Positions 26,085-34,218 are shown, counted from the stretch's first letter. The stretch is DNA of 64,000 bases from Oribacterium sp. C9 (GCF_002007235.1 NZ_MUHW01000018.1:1-64000), one strand, 5' to 3'. Translations and numbers: made by a program. The notes: generated by a model not told the origin, from the sequence alone.

Positions 26085-26759
26085 ATGGTTGACAGAGATT
26101 TAAGAAAAGAATCAGAAAATCAATTGAACTGGGTAGAAGTCAGTACAGAACATATAATTCGGGATGAGTGGATAGATTTCAGGAAAAGCTCCTGGCGTTT
26201 CCCTGATGGAAATGTAGTGGGACCATTCTATAGCTATAGCAGGAAAGATTACGTGGTGATCGTAGCCACGGATACTGATGATAACTATATCTGTGTGAAG
26301 CAGTTCAGACAGGGGATCAAATGTGTCACTACAGAATTCCCTGCAGGTGGAATAGAAGGAAAAGACGAAAAAATAACTGGAAGTTCAGGTGAATACGCAG
26401 AAGAGTCTCTTGCTATACCGGAAGCTTCCGAATCTTCAGAATCAATAGAACGATCAGAAGAGTACTCAGAAGAGCTTGCACTGCAGGCTGCGAAGAGAGA
26501 ACTTCTTGAAGAGACGGGATATGAGTCTCATGAGTGGAGACATCTTATTACTGTACCGTCAAACGCAACCATAGCCGATAACTATGCACATATTTTCGTA
26601 GCTGAAAACTGCCGAAAGGTCTCAGGACAGAATCTGGATGATACGGAGTTTGTGAATGTAGTTAAGACATCACCACAGGAGATCGAAAAGATGATCAAAG
26701 AAGGAAACTTCCAGCAGGCTGTTCATATCATGGCATGGCTGATGGTGAGGAAGGGATAA
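26085..26759 (+). CDS. Nudix hydrolase with an insertion in the Nudix box
   Basis: An ADP-ribose-pyrophosphatase-like Nudix protein of 224 aa. The core is clear: SRKDYVVIVATDTDDNYICV, QFRQGIK and FPAGGIE for the loop, then AAKRELLEETGY for the catalytic helix with its metal-binding Glu residues. Between Gly89 and Arg138, where the Nudix box normally has 14 residues, there are 49. About 35 extra Ser/Glu-rich residues (roughly 95-130) interrupt it. Expected substrates are nucleoside diphosphate sugars such as ADP-ribose, but this is not proven. It is a single gene between the argD terminator and the pantothenate region. Confidence 0.85.
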   Translation: MVDRDLRKESENQLNWVEVSTEHIIRDEWIDFRKSSWRFPDGNVVGPFYSYSRKDYVVIVATDTDDNYICVKQFRQGIKCVTTEFPAGGIEGKDEKITGSSGEYAEESLAIPEASESSESIERSEEYSEELALQAAKRELLEETGYESHEWRHLITVPSNATIADNYAHIFVAENCRKVSGQNLDDTEFVNVVKTSPQEIEKMIKEGNFQQAVHIMAWLMVRKG

Positions 26760-26844
26760 GTTTTAATTAATAAAGTTTAGATTTATTTAAATTATATTTT
26801 ATACAATCCAGTCGATGTTTACCTATGAAAACATTTAGCCACTA

Positions 26845-26983
26845 ATGTATGCAAAAAAAATCATCTTGGAATATTGCATACAAAACATAGTGATGACATA
26901 ATGTTGATTGCGCGATACTTCGCAGAGGGATCTGTACGATAGTCGTACAGAGAGCGCCTCGTAAGACAAAGACCGCAGCAGGA
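26845..26983 (+). ncRNA. candidate structured leader RNA before the ECF S-component gene
   Basis: The region upstream of the transporter gene holds a TGTATGCAA/TTGCATACA stem, a GCGATACTTCGC hairpin and a perfect CTGTACGA/TCGTACAG hairpin (8 bp, loop TAG), with GCGC on both flanks. A coenzyme-A-related riboregulator is conceivable given the neighbouring genes, but it matches no consensus I can confirm. Confidence 0.4.
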
Positions 26984-26991
26984 GGGAAAAA

Positions 26992-27675
26992 ATGAATAAT
27001 AATGTATCAACTTCAGCAACATCAGGAAGAGCTATCAATGTCTCAAGCCAGGTACGTGACCTTTCAATCATGGCGATGTTTACAGCTATCGTTCTGATCA
27101 TGGCATTTACCCCGTTCGGAATCATTGATCTGCCTCTTATCAAAGCAACAATTTTACATGTACCTGTTATCATCGGTTCTGTAGTAATGGGACCTAAGAA
27201 GGGTGCATTTCTCGGATTCCTTTTTGGAGCTACAAGTCTTTTCAAGAACATCATGACTCCAAGCATCTTATCCTTTGCATTTACACCGACAGTTCCTGTT
27301 CCGGGTCTTTCACACGGTTCACCATGGGCACTGTTCATCTGTTTCGTACCTCGTATCCTTGTAGGTGTTACACCGTTTATTCTTTACAAGGGCGTAACAA
27401 AGGTTCTTCCTAAGATGAATGACGCAGTACGTTTTGTACTTCTTGCTCTTTGCGGTGCACTTGGCGCATTTACAAATACCGGACTGGTTATGGGAACAAT
27501 TTATGCAGTATTCAAGAATGCTTATGCTGCAGCTAACGGTATCCCTGTAGAAAAGGTATTGAGCGTTATTCTTGGTATCGTATTTGCAAACGGTGTTCCG
27601 GAGATGCTTGTTGCCGCTGTGATCGTTCCTGTTGTTGTAACAGCTCTTATTAAAGCACGTATAGTAAATAAGTAA
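26992..27675 (+). CDS. ECF transporter S component, probably for pantothenate
   Basis: A 227-residue integral membrane protein with about six hydrophobic helices and the ECF S-component look (MAMFTAIVLIMAFTPFGIID near the N-terminus, HVPVIIGSVVMGPKKGAFLG, and a GAFTNTGLVMG segment). S components bind a vitamin outside and dock on a shared EcfAA'T energising module, which is not in this window. The next two genes, coaX and coaBC, use pantothenate, so pantothenate (PanT-like) is the most likely substrate; this is inferred from context. It starts after AGGAGGG and has a structured leader. Confidence 0.8.
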   Translation: MNNNVSTSATSGRAINVSSQVRDLSIMAMFTAIVLIMAFTPFGIIDLPLIKATILHVPVIIGSVVMGPKKGAFLGFLFGATSLFKNIMTPSILSFAFTPTVPVPGLSHGSPWALFICFVPRILVGVTPFILYKGVTKVLPKMNDAVRFVLLALCGALGAFTNTGLVMGTIYAVFKNAYAAANGIPVEKVLSVILGIVFANGVPEMLVAAVIVPVVVTALIKARIVNK

Positions 27676-27681
27676 TATATG

Positions 27682-27721
27682 ATGCCAGTCAAAGCCGTTT
27701 ACGGTACGACTGGCATTTTTT
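27682..27721 (+). terminator. terminator between the ECF S component and coaX
   Basis: Stem ATGCCAGTC (27682-27690) with GACTGGCAT (27708-27716), followed by a T run. It lies 12 bases before the coaX start, so it separates or attenuates the two genes. Confidence 0.85.
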
Positions 27722-27732
27722 GCGAGAAAAAA

Positions 27733-28518
27733 ATGAAAACACTTTTAATAGATGTCGGAAATTCAAATATAGTAATAGGCCTTTTCGAAGACGGAAAAAA
27801 GCTTTTTCAGGACAGAGCAGAAACACGTATAAAATGGGATCAGCTGAGCTTCATGAACAAGCTTAAGTCTGTTTTTCATGATAATAATGTTTCAGCCGAT
27901 GAGATAAACGGCGCCATAATTTCTTCTGTGGTACCGGATATCAATCCTATACTTGTTTCTGCCATACGTCGTCTGACACATTGTAAGCCCATCATCGCCA
28001 ACAAGAACAATGTAGACATTCCTGTGAAAAACTACGACATGTCCCTTCTCGGTATGGACAGAATGGTGGATATGCTGGCTGCTAAGGAAAAGTACGGATC
28101 TCCACTTATGATCTACGATCTCGGAACCTGTACCACCATGTCCACCATTGACAGCAAAGGTTTCTTCATCGGTGGCATGATTTCGCCCGGTATTCAGCTA
28201 AGCCTTGATGCAGAGGCGGAAAAAACCGCACAGCTGCCGGAGCTTATGGCGGATGCACCTGAAAAGCTCTTGGGTGATGATACTGTTTCATGTATGATAA
28301 ATGGTGTAGTCATTGGCACAGCAGCCATGATAGACGGTATACATGAAAGAGTAGCCAAAGAGATGGAGATAGAGCCTGAGAAGCTCACACTGGTGCTTAC
28401 AGGCGGACTCAGCAAGCTCGTCATCCCATGGCTTAAAAATAAAGCTAATTTCGAGCCGGATCTTCTTCTGAACGGACTTGAACTGCTGTATCTGAAGTCA
28501 ACTATGGATAAAAGCTGA
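27733..28518 (+). CDS. coaX: type III pantothenate kinase
   Basis: Phosphorylates pantothenate, the first committed step to coenzyme A. A 261-residue ASKHA-fold kinase. Visible motifs are LLIDVGNSNIVIGLF (phosphate loop), GMDRMVDMLAAKEKYG (the pantothenate-binding GxDR) and YDLGTCTTMSTID, with a long GGMISPGIQLSLDAEAEKTA loop. ATG 27733 is chosen because it begins the canonical N-terminus; the in-frame ATG 27679 lies before the terminator hairpin. It is followed by coaBC after 22 bases. Confidence 0.95.
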   Translation: MKTLLIDVGNSNIVIGLFEDGKKLFQDRAETRIKWDQLSFMNKLKSVFHDNNVSADEINGAIISSVVPDINPILVSAIRRLTHCKPIIANKNNVDIPVKNYDMSLLGMDRMVDMLAAKEKYGSPLMIYDLGTCTTMSTIDSKGFFIGGMISPGIQLSLDAEAEKTAQLPELMADAPEKLLGDDTVSCMINGVVIGTAAMIDGIHERVAKEMEIEPEKLTLVLTGGLSKLVIPWLKNKANFEPDLLLNGLELLYLKSTMDKS

Positions 28519-28540
28519 TCTATATTGAGGAGTATTACCT

Positions 28541-29737
28541 ATGTTAAAAGGAAAGAATATTTTACTGGGAGTGACAGGCGGTATAGCCGCATACAAGGCA
28601 GCGGATATCTGTTCACGACTTGTCAAGAATCATGCCAATGTTGATGTTATCATGACAGAAAACGCACTTAACTTCATCACTCCCAATACATTTGAGGGTC
28701 TCTGCCACAACAAGGTGACTACCGATACCTTTGACAGAAACCATCCTTTTGAAGTGGAGCACATAGCACTGGCGGATAAGGCTGACTGTGTGATCATCGC
28801 ACCTGCGACAGCCAATATCATAGGAAAACTTGCCAACGGAATAGCCGATGATATGCTTTCCACAACACTTCTTGCCTGCGAGTGTCCTAAGCTCATCGCA
28901 CCGGCCATGAATACTCATATGTGGAACAATCCTATAGTTCAGGATAATATAGAGAAGCTAAAGAGATACGGATTTATCATCATCGATCCTGAGAGCGGAC
29001 ATCTTGCCTGCGGATACAACGGTTCCGGAAAGCTTGCAAAACCGGAAGTGATCGTTGACTGGATCATAAACACCTGCGCCCATGAAAAGGACATGAAGGG
29101 ACTTAAGGTCGTGGTAAGTGCCGGACCTACCTGTGAGGATCTGGATCCTGTACGCTTCCTGACCAATCGTTCCACAGGAAAGATGGGGTACAGCATCGCT
29201 TCTGCCGCAGCTTCCAGAGGAGCCGATGTCACACTTGTGAGCGGACCTGTTGAACTTCCGGCTCCTGCAGGAGTGGAGGTCGTAAACATCAGAAGCGCGG
29301 CTGATATGTTCAGAGAGATCACATCCCGACAGGATAGGACTGATATCATCATAAAGGCTGCAGCTGTTGCGGATTACAGACCTGTGACTGTAGCGGATAA
29401 CAAGATAAAGAAAAAGGATGACGGCTCGGATCTCAGTCTACCCCTTGAAAGAACGGATGATATACTGAAGTTCCTCGGTGACCATAAGAAGGCAGGACAG
29501 TTCCTCTGCGGTTTCTCCATGGAGACCGAGAACATGGTTGAGAACTCCCGTAAGAAGCTTGAGAAAAAGAACCTTGATCTTATCGCTGCAAACAACGTTA
29601 AGGTGGAGGGAGCCGGCTTCAGGGGTGACACCAATGTCCTCACACTGATCTCAAGGAATTCAGAAACTGAGCTTCCGCTTATGTCCAAGTGGGATGCAGC
29701 TCACAGGCTTTTGGATGAGATAATGAGACTGAGATAA
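28541..29737 (+). CDS. coaBC: bifunctional phosphopantothenoylcysteine decarboxylase / synthetase
   Basis: Joins phosphopantothenate with cysteine and decarboxylates the product to phosphopantetheine. The first ~180 residues are the flavoprotein CoaC half (ILLGVTGGIAAYKAADICSR, PAMNTHMWNNP, LACGYNGSGKLA with the catalytic Cys). The C-terminal half is CoaB (VVVSAGPTCEDLDPVRFLTN, NRSTGKMGYSIASAA, FSMETEN). The length is 398 aa, normal for the fusion. It follows GAGGAG and forms an operon with coaX. Confidence 0.96.
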   Translation: MLKGKNILLGVTGGIAAYKAADICSRLVKNHANVDVIMTENALNFITPNTFEGLCHNKVTTDTFDRNHPFEVEHIALADKADCVIIAPATANIIGKLANGIADDMLSTTLLACECPKLIAPAMNTHMWNNPIVQDNIEKLKRYGFIIIDPESGHLACGYNGSGKLAKPEVIVDWIINTCAHEKDMKGLKVVVSAGPTCEDLDPVRFLTNRSTGKMGYSIASAAASRGADVTLVSGPVELPAPAGVEVVNIRSAADMFREITSRQDRTDIIIKAAAVADYRPVTVADNKIKKKDDGSDLSLPLERTDDILKFLGDHKKAGQFLCGFSMETENMVENSRKKLEKKNLDLIAANNVKVEGAGFRGDTNVLTLISRNSETELPLMSKWDAAHRLLDEIMRLR

Positions 29738-29769
29738 TTCACTATACTGTTTATACGATTGGAGAGCAT

Positions 29770-30453
29770 ATGACATCAAAGGAAACGAAACTTAAGGATT
29801 ATCTTGATAAACTGGGGGCTAAGGAGTCTGTTCCGGGTGGCGGAGGTGCCAGTGCCCTGGCAGGAGCCTACGGTGTCAGCCTCGGGCTTATGGTGGTGTC
29901 TTTCACCAGCGGAAAAAAGAAATTTGCAGAGTTTGAGCCGAGACTTCAGATCATAAAGGATAAGCTTGAAAAGCTGAGGACCAGATTTCTGGAACTTTCG
30001 GATGAAGATGAAAAGGTATTCTATCCTCTGAGTCAGGCTTACGGACTTCCGAGTGAGACAGTGGAAGAGAAGGACTATAAGGAGACCACTCTTGAGACCT
30101 GTCTGTCCAATGCCTCCATGACTCCTATTAAGGTCATGGAGTGTGCATGTGAAGCCCTGAATTACATGCAGGAGCTTGCGGATAACGGATCAAAGCTTAT
30201 GTTGAGTGATGTGGGTGTCGGCGTATCTTTCCTTAGCACAGCACTTCAGGGTGCGGTTATGAATGTCTACATTAACACAAAGATGATGAAGAACAGAAAC
30301 CGTATGATAGAGCTAAATGAATATGCCTATAAGCTTTTAACGGACGGAAAGAGCAGGGCGAGACTTATATATGAGCAGGTCGAGGCTTCCGTGAGACCGG
30401 AGTATAATGCTGAAAAAGATCGTATAGCAAGAAATAAGGTGGACTTTTCGTGA
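29770..30453 (+). CDS. cyclodeaminase/cyclohydrolase family protein (FchA/FTCD-like)
   Basis: A 227-residue protein of the formiminotetrahydrofolate cyclodeaminase family (ESVPGGGGASALAGAYGVSL with the glycine-rich motif; helical core; SDVGVGVSFLSTALQGAVMN). Members act on formimino-THF in histidine breakdown or, as FchA in clostridia, on methenyl-THF as a cyclohydrolase. No histidine-degradation gene is nearby. The next gene is folD, which favours the methenyl-THF role. It follows coaBC by 32 bases with a GGAGAG site. Confidence 0.88.
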   Translation: MTSKETKLKDYLDKLGAKESVPGGGGASALAGAYGVSLGLMVVSFTSGKKKFAEFEPRLQIIKDKLEKLRTRFLELSDEDEKVFYPLSQAYGLPSETVEEKDYKETTLETCLSNASMTPIKVMECACEALNYMQELADNGSKLMLSDVGVGVSFLSTALQGAVMNVYINTKMMKNRNRMIELNEYAYKLLTDGKSRARLIYEQVEASVRPEYNAEKDRIARNKVDFS

Positions 30454-30566
30454 TATGATCTAAGGAAACACTTTGATCATCGTTTCTCTGAAATATCCAG
30501 GTCAGCTCATATGCATATGAACCTATTCAGGGAACAATAATTATTAATAAAAATACAGGAGTGAAC

Positions 30567-31454
30567 ATGCAGGAATTAAGAGGAAAACTCATTGCGGACA
30601 GAATAAAGGGAGAGTGTCTTGACTTTGTAGGAAAGTACAACGGTATCATGCCGGCACTTGCTATCTTAAGAGTAGGCAACAAGGAAGCAGACCTTTCATA
30701 TGAAAGAAGCATTAAAAAGCGTTTTGTGGATTTCGGTCTCGAGGTAAAGGACTATGAGCTTCCGGAGAACTGTACAGACAAAGAGTTTCAGGAGGTCTTT
30801 GATTTCATCAACAATGATCCTGAGATCCATGGAATCCTCGTTATGCGCCCTCTTCCGAAGCAGATCGATGAAGAGGCCATGCTTAAGAAGATGAACCCTT
30901 TGAAGGACATCGACTGTATAACCGATGCCAATGTTTCCGGCGTGATGCGTGGTGATAAGGAAGCATTTGCACCTTGTACTGCACAGGCTGTTATCGAGAT
31001 ACTCAAGGCTTATAACATTGAGATGGCGGGAAAAAAAGCATGCATCATCGGACGTTCCATGGTGGTTGGAAAGCCTCTTTCCATGCTGCTTCTTCAGGAA
31101 AATGCCACAGTTACTGTATGCCATTCAAAAACAGAGAATATCAAGGCTGTTGCCAGTGATGCGGATATCGTGATCGCTGCTATAGGTAAGGCAAAGCAGA
31201 TCAGCAGCGGATATATAAAGGAAGATGCAACACTGATCGACGTTGGTATCAATGTTGATGAGCAGGGTAATCTTTGTGGTGATTGTGATTGGGATCAGAT
31301 CGTATTAAAGGCAGGTGCGGCTACACCTGTTCCGGGAGGAGTAGGCACAGTGACAACAGCCGTGCTTGCAAGACATCTTATAGATGCTGCCAGACGTCTC
31401 ATGAATCTTCCTGAGGTGGATGACACAAAGGATGAATATGTCAGCGAAAGCTAA
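30567..31454 (+). CDS. folD: methylenetetrahydrofolate dehydrogenase (FolD family), divergent active site
   Basis: A FolD-family enzyme oxidising 5,10-methylene-THF to methenyl-THF with NAD(P). The Rossmann half is clear (ACIIGRSMVVGKPLSMLLLQ, TVCHSKT, TPVPGGVGTVTTAVL). Typical FolD has Tyr-x3-Lys for cyclohydrolase catalysis, whereas here it is YERSIKK, with Ile at the Lys position. The usual DVDG is DIDC, and PCTPxG is PCTAQA. The enzyme may therefore be mainly a dehydrogenase. ATG 30567 follows CAGGAG; GTG 30561 overlaps that site. An FchA-like gene lies just upstream. Confidence 0.92.
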   Translation: MQELRGKLIADRIKGECLDFVGKYNGIMPALAILRVGNKEADLSYERSIKKRFVDFGLEVKDYELPENCTDKEFQEVFDFINNDPEIHGILVMRPLPKQIDEEAMLKKMNPLKDIDCITDANVSGVMRGDKEAFAPCTAQAVIEILKAYNIEMAGKKACIIGRSMVVGKPLSMLLLQENATVTVCHSKTENIKAVASDADIVIAAIGKAKQISSGYIKEDATLIDVGINVDEQGNLCGDCDWDQIVLKAGAATPVPGGVGTVTTAVLARHLIDAARRLMNLPEVDDTKDEYVSES

Positions 31455-31550
31455 GTCATAACCTGGTCAGTGTTATATCACGGGATATTTATGTATATAT
31501 AACTAAATTTCATTATAAAAACGAAATTTATGTGAGATATTAATGATATA

Positions 31551-31567
31551 AAGTGATATAATCACTT
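31551..31567 (+). promoter_or_regulatory. palindrome over a TATAAT box before the thi leader
   Basis: AAGTGAT-ATA-ATCACTT is a perfect 7-bp inverted repeat whose centre includes TATAAT (31557-31562). No good -35 is visible. It could be the -10 of the thiamine operon, overlaid by an operator. Confidence 0.4.
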
Positions 31568-31656
31568 TGGTAAGGAAATCAATAACTGTTAAGCAGTTAT
31601 TATTCATCGATGAATTGTTGATGCATCGATGGAATAGAATATATTACGATTGAAGT

Positions 31657-31750
31657 AAACGGGGGTGTCGGTCAGAACCGGCTGAGATAGGAACTGTGCG
31701 TTCCGGACCCTATGAAACCTGATTTGGATCATGCCAACGTAGGGAGTGAG
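31657..31750 (+). ncRNA. TPP riboswitch (THI element) of the thiE operon
   Basis: A clear thi-box: GGGGTGTCGG at the 5' side, CTGAGA (31682-31687) in the pyrimidine-binding arm, then ACCCTATGAAACCTGAT and GCCAACGTAGGGA in the pyrophosphate arm. It senses thiamine pyrophosphate. A strong intrinsic terminator directly downstream gives a transcription-termination switch for thiE-thiD-thiW-thiM. Together with the promoter-region palindrome, this is what the 373-base gap between folD and thiE holds. Confidence 0.97.
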
Positions 31751-31770
31751 CTTTATTTAACGCCTGTAGT

Positions 31771-31802
31771 GGGACTATCCGAATTAGGATAGTCCCTTTT
31801 TT
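31771..31802 (+). terminator. expression-platform terminator of the TPP riboswitch
   Basis: Ten-bp perfect stem GGGACTATCC/GGATAGTCCC, loop GAATTA, then six T. It ends transcription before thiE when TPP is bound (inferred). Confidence 0.92.
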
Positions 31803-31827
31803 GCGATAAAGCCCGGGAGAATATTAT

Positions 31828-32463
31828 ATGAACAAGAATTCACTTGTATTATACGGCATAACCGACAGAACATGTCTTCCGAAGGGGAAGACACTCGCAG
31901 AAGCAGTTGTGGAGGCCATAGAAGGTGGAATCACCATGCTTCAGTTAAGAGAAAAGGAGCTAAAGGGAGAGGATCTTTTGAAGCTAGCCGGAGAGCTTCA
32001 GGCTATTTGCAGGAGCCGGAATATTCCTTTCATTATTAACGACGATGTGGAGCTCTGCAGGATCATCGATGCTGATGGAGTTCATGTTGGTCAGGAGGAT
32101 ATGGCTCCGGAAGATGCAAGAAAGATCATAGGTCCCGGGAAGATAGTGGGAGTCACTGCAAAAACTGTGGGACAGGCAGCGATTGCCTGCAAAAACGGAG
32201 CGGATTATCTGGGATCAGGAGCTCTTTACGGTTCAGCAACGAAGAAAGACGCCATATACATGACGAAGGAAACATTTAAAGAGATCATCCGATCTGTGGA
32301 TATACCTGTTGTTGGAATAGGGGGGATAAATGAGTCCAATGCTTCTGAACTTAAAGGTACAGGCGCTGCCGGAATAGCGGTTGTCAGCAGCATCTTCGGA
32401 CAGGAAGACATCAGAGGAGCTGCAGAAAGGCTCAGAAAGACAGCCGAAAAAATAGTGGGATAA
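31828..32463 (+). CDS. thiE: thiamine-phosphate synthase
   Basis: Couples HMP-pyrophosphate with thiazole phosphate to give thiamine phosphate. A TIM barrel of 211 aa with the family motifs TMLQLREKEL, NDDVELCRIIDADGVHVGQE, GVTAKTVGQA, DYLGSGALYGSATKKD and GIGGINESN, which form the pyrophosphate and phosphate sites. It is the first gene after the TPP riboswitch and is followed by the salvage kinases ThiD and ThiM and the ThiW S component. No thiG, thiC or thiS is present here. Confidence 0.96.
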   Translation: MNKNSLVLYGITDRTCLPKGKTLAEAVVEAIEGGITMLQLREKELKGEDLLKLAGELQAICRSRNIPFIINDDVELCRIIDADGVHVGQEDMAPEDARKIIGPGKIVGVTAKTVGQAAIACKNGADYLGSGALYGSATKKDAIYMTKETFKEIIRSVDIPVVGIGGINESNASELKGTGAAGIAVVSSIFGQEDIRGAAERLRKTAEKIVG

Positions 32464-32568
32464 AGATAAGCGGCTTCTTGGGGGCACCACCTGAGGTCGC
32501 TATATAAAATTAGTGTTGTTGGCTGCAAAAATGCAGATACCGGCATCGTGAAATATAGATGCAGTATG

Positions 32569-32610
32569 ATATCGGTCCTTGTCTGGTGACAAATCAAAAT
32601 GGACCGATAT
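32569..32610 (+). repeat. inverted repeat between thiE and thiD
   Basis: ATATCGGTCC (32569-32578) pairs perfectly with GGACCGATAT (32601-32610), ending some 20 bases before the thiD ribosome binding site. No T run follows. It could stabilise the mRNA or tune translation of thiD. Confidence 0.5.
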
Positions 32611-32634
32611 TCCCAAAGTGGAAGGAGAGTAGTA

Positions 32635-33435
32635 ATGAGAACAGCATTAACAATCGCAGGAAGTGATTCCAGCGGAGGCGCCGGCATCCAGGCAGATATC
32701 AAGACAATGCTCGCAAATCATGTATACGCCATGAGTGCGATAACGGCATTGACTGCCCAGAATACTACCGGTGTTTCTGACATTATGGAAAGCAGTCCTG
32801 AATTTTTAAAGGAGCAGCTGGACTGTATATTCACTGATATTTACCCGGATGCGGTCAAAACGGGAATGGTATCATCAAAAGGACTTATAGAGGTCATTGC
32901 AGAGAGACTTAGATTCTACGAGGCAAAAAACATCGTTGTTGATCCTGTTATGGTGGCAACCAGCGGAGCGAGACTCATCACAGAAGAAGCCATAACTACA
33001 TTGAAGGAGAGCTTACTTCCTATAGCAACTGTCATAACTCCGAATATACCTGAGACAGAGGTACTTTCCGGAACGAAGATAGAGAGCCCTGAAGATATGG
33101 TTTCAGCCTCAAAAAAGATTTTTGAGGAATATGGCTGTGCAGTTCTCTGCAAGGGAGGACATAACCTTAATGATGCAAATGATCTACTGTATTCGGAAAA
33201 CGGATATATATGGTTCAATGGAAAACGTATAAATAATCCGAACACTCATGGTACGGGCTGTACATTGTCATCAGCAATAGCTTCGAATCTTGCAAAAGGA
33301 TATGATCTTGAAACTTCTGTCCGCTACGCAAAAAACTATATTTCCGGAGCTCTGGCTGCAATGCTTGATATCGGAAAGGGTTCAGGACCTATGGATCACG
33401 GCTTTGCCGTAAAAGGTGAATACAAAGACAATTGA
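32635..33435 (+). CDS. thiD: hydroxymethylpyrimidine / phosphomethylpyrimidine kinase
   Basis: Phosphorylates HMP and then HMP phosphate to the pyrophosphate used by ThiE. A ribokinase-fold enzyme with AGSDSSGGAGIQADIKTM at the N-terminus and the anion-hole motif NTHGTGCTLSSAIAS near the C-terminus. 266 aa. ATG 32635 follows GGAAGGAGAG; the frame is open to 32599 without a better site. The second gene of the thi operon. Confidence 0.96.
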   Translation: MRTALTIAGSDSSGGAGIQADIKTMLANHVYAMSAITALTAQNTTGVSDIMESSPEFLKEQLDCIFTDIYPDAVKTGMVSSKGLIEVIAERLRFYEAKNIVVDPVMVATSGARLITEEAITTLKESLLPIATVITPNIPETEVLSGTKIESPEDMVSASKKIFEEYGCAVLCKGGHNLNDANDLLYSENGYIWFNGKRINNPNTHGTGCTLSSAIASNLAKGYDLETSVRYAKNYISGALAAMLDIGKGSGPMDHGFAVKGEYKDN

Positions 33436-33515
33436 TCCTTATGGCATCGGTAAAATGATTACAATTCCCGTATAAAAACTTGTGTTTATTGCTGCTCCTT
33501 GGAATGGAGATCAAA

Positions 33516-34064
33516 ATGAATAATGTTAAAAAGGAAACACTGGAGATGAAGGGAACGACCTATATCAACACAAAGAAACTGGCTCTTGCTGCCTTTTTTG
33601 CGGCTGTCGCTGTGGTGGGCTCTACATTTTCCATACCCGTATTCGGTGCCAAATGTTCACCTGTACAGCATCTGGTAAACGTTCTATGCGCTATATTCTT
33701 AGGCCCAGGATATGCTGTGGGAGCCGCATTTGTTGCCAGTCTCATCAGAAATCTCATGGGGCTTGGTTCGTTCCTTGCTTTTCCTGGTTCAATGTGTGGA
33801 GCATTCCTTTCAGGGATACTGTTTAAGACCTTCAAAAAGATGCCTGCAGCCTATGTCGGCGAGGTTTTCGGAACGGGTGTGATAGGAGGTGTCCTTTCAT
33901 ATCCGGTTGCAGCATTTATAATGGGGAACAGCTCGGCAGGTGTGTTCACATTTGTTATTCCGTTCCTTATAAGTACCATAGGAGGAACCGTACTTGCCAT
34001 AGTCATAACCATGGCACTTAGGCAGCTCGGTCTCATTGAAAGGATCAGAGATATGCTGGTTTAA
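33516..34064 (+). CDS. thiW: ECF transporter S component ThiW (thiazole precursor)
   Basis: A 182-residue membrane protein with five to six hydrophobic helices. The sequence around FSIPVFGAKCSPVQHLVNVL and FLGPGYAVGAAFVASLIRNL (split by CAI) with FPGSMCGAF matches the ThiW family, which imports the thiazole precursor of thiamine by ECF transport. It lies between thiD and thiM inside the TPP-controlled operon, exactly where hydroxyethylthiazole uptake would be expected. The EcfA/A'/T genes are elsewhere. ATG 33516 is preceded by ATGGAGATC. Confidence 0.9.
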   Translation: MNNVKKETLEMKGTTYINTKKLALAAFFAAVAVVGSTFSIPVFGAKCSPVQHLVNVLCAIFLGPGYAVGAAFVASLIRNLMGLGSFLAFPGSMCGAFLSGILFKTFKKMPAAYVGEVFGTGVIGGVLSYPVAAFIMGNSSAGVFTFVIPFLISTIGGTVLAIVITMALRQLGLIERIRDMLV

Positions 34065-34117
34065 GAGTTTTTTATTAGATCCGGATCAGTGATACGCTGG
34101 TTTAAGAGTTTTTTTAT
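34042..34117 (+). repeat. short direct duplication after thiW
   Basis: About 33 bases covering the last codons of thiW and the following T run (from 34042, GGATCAGAGATATGCTGG and on) recur from 34083 with few changes, an offset of 41. The copy repeats the CTGGTTTAAGAG stretch. Confidence 0.7.
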
Positions 34118-34133
34118 CATATCATGATCGGAA

Positions 34134-34167
34134 ATTGTACTTTCAAAAAAATTGCACTTTCAAAAAA
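34134..34167 (+). repeat. 17-bp tandem repeat before thiM
   Basis: ATTGTACTTTCAAAAAA (34134-34150) is followed at once by ATTGCACTTTCAAAAAA (34151-34167), with one base difference. Confidence 0.75.
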
Positions 34168-34218
34168 ATTGCAGCAAAAGGAGTATCGATAGATTCAGAG
34201 ATCTGTCGGTAATTATTC

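Noticed and set aside
34134-34167. CRISPR-like repeat
   Set aside because: Two copies of a 17-bp repeat with no spacers, and no cas gene in the window.
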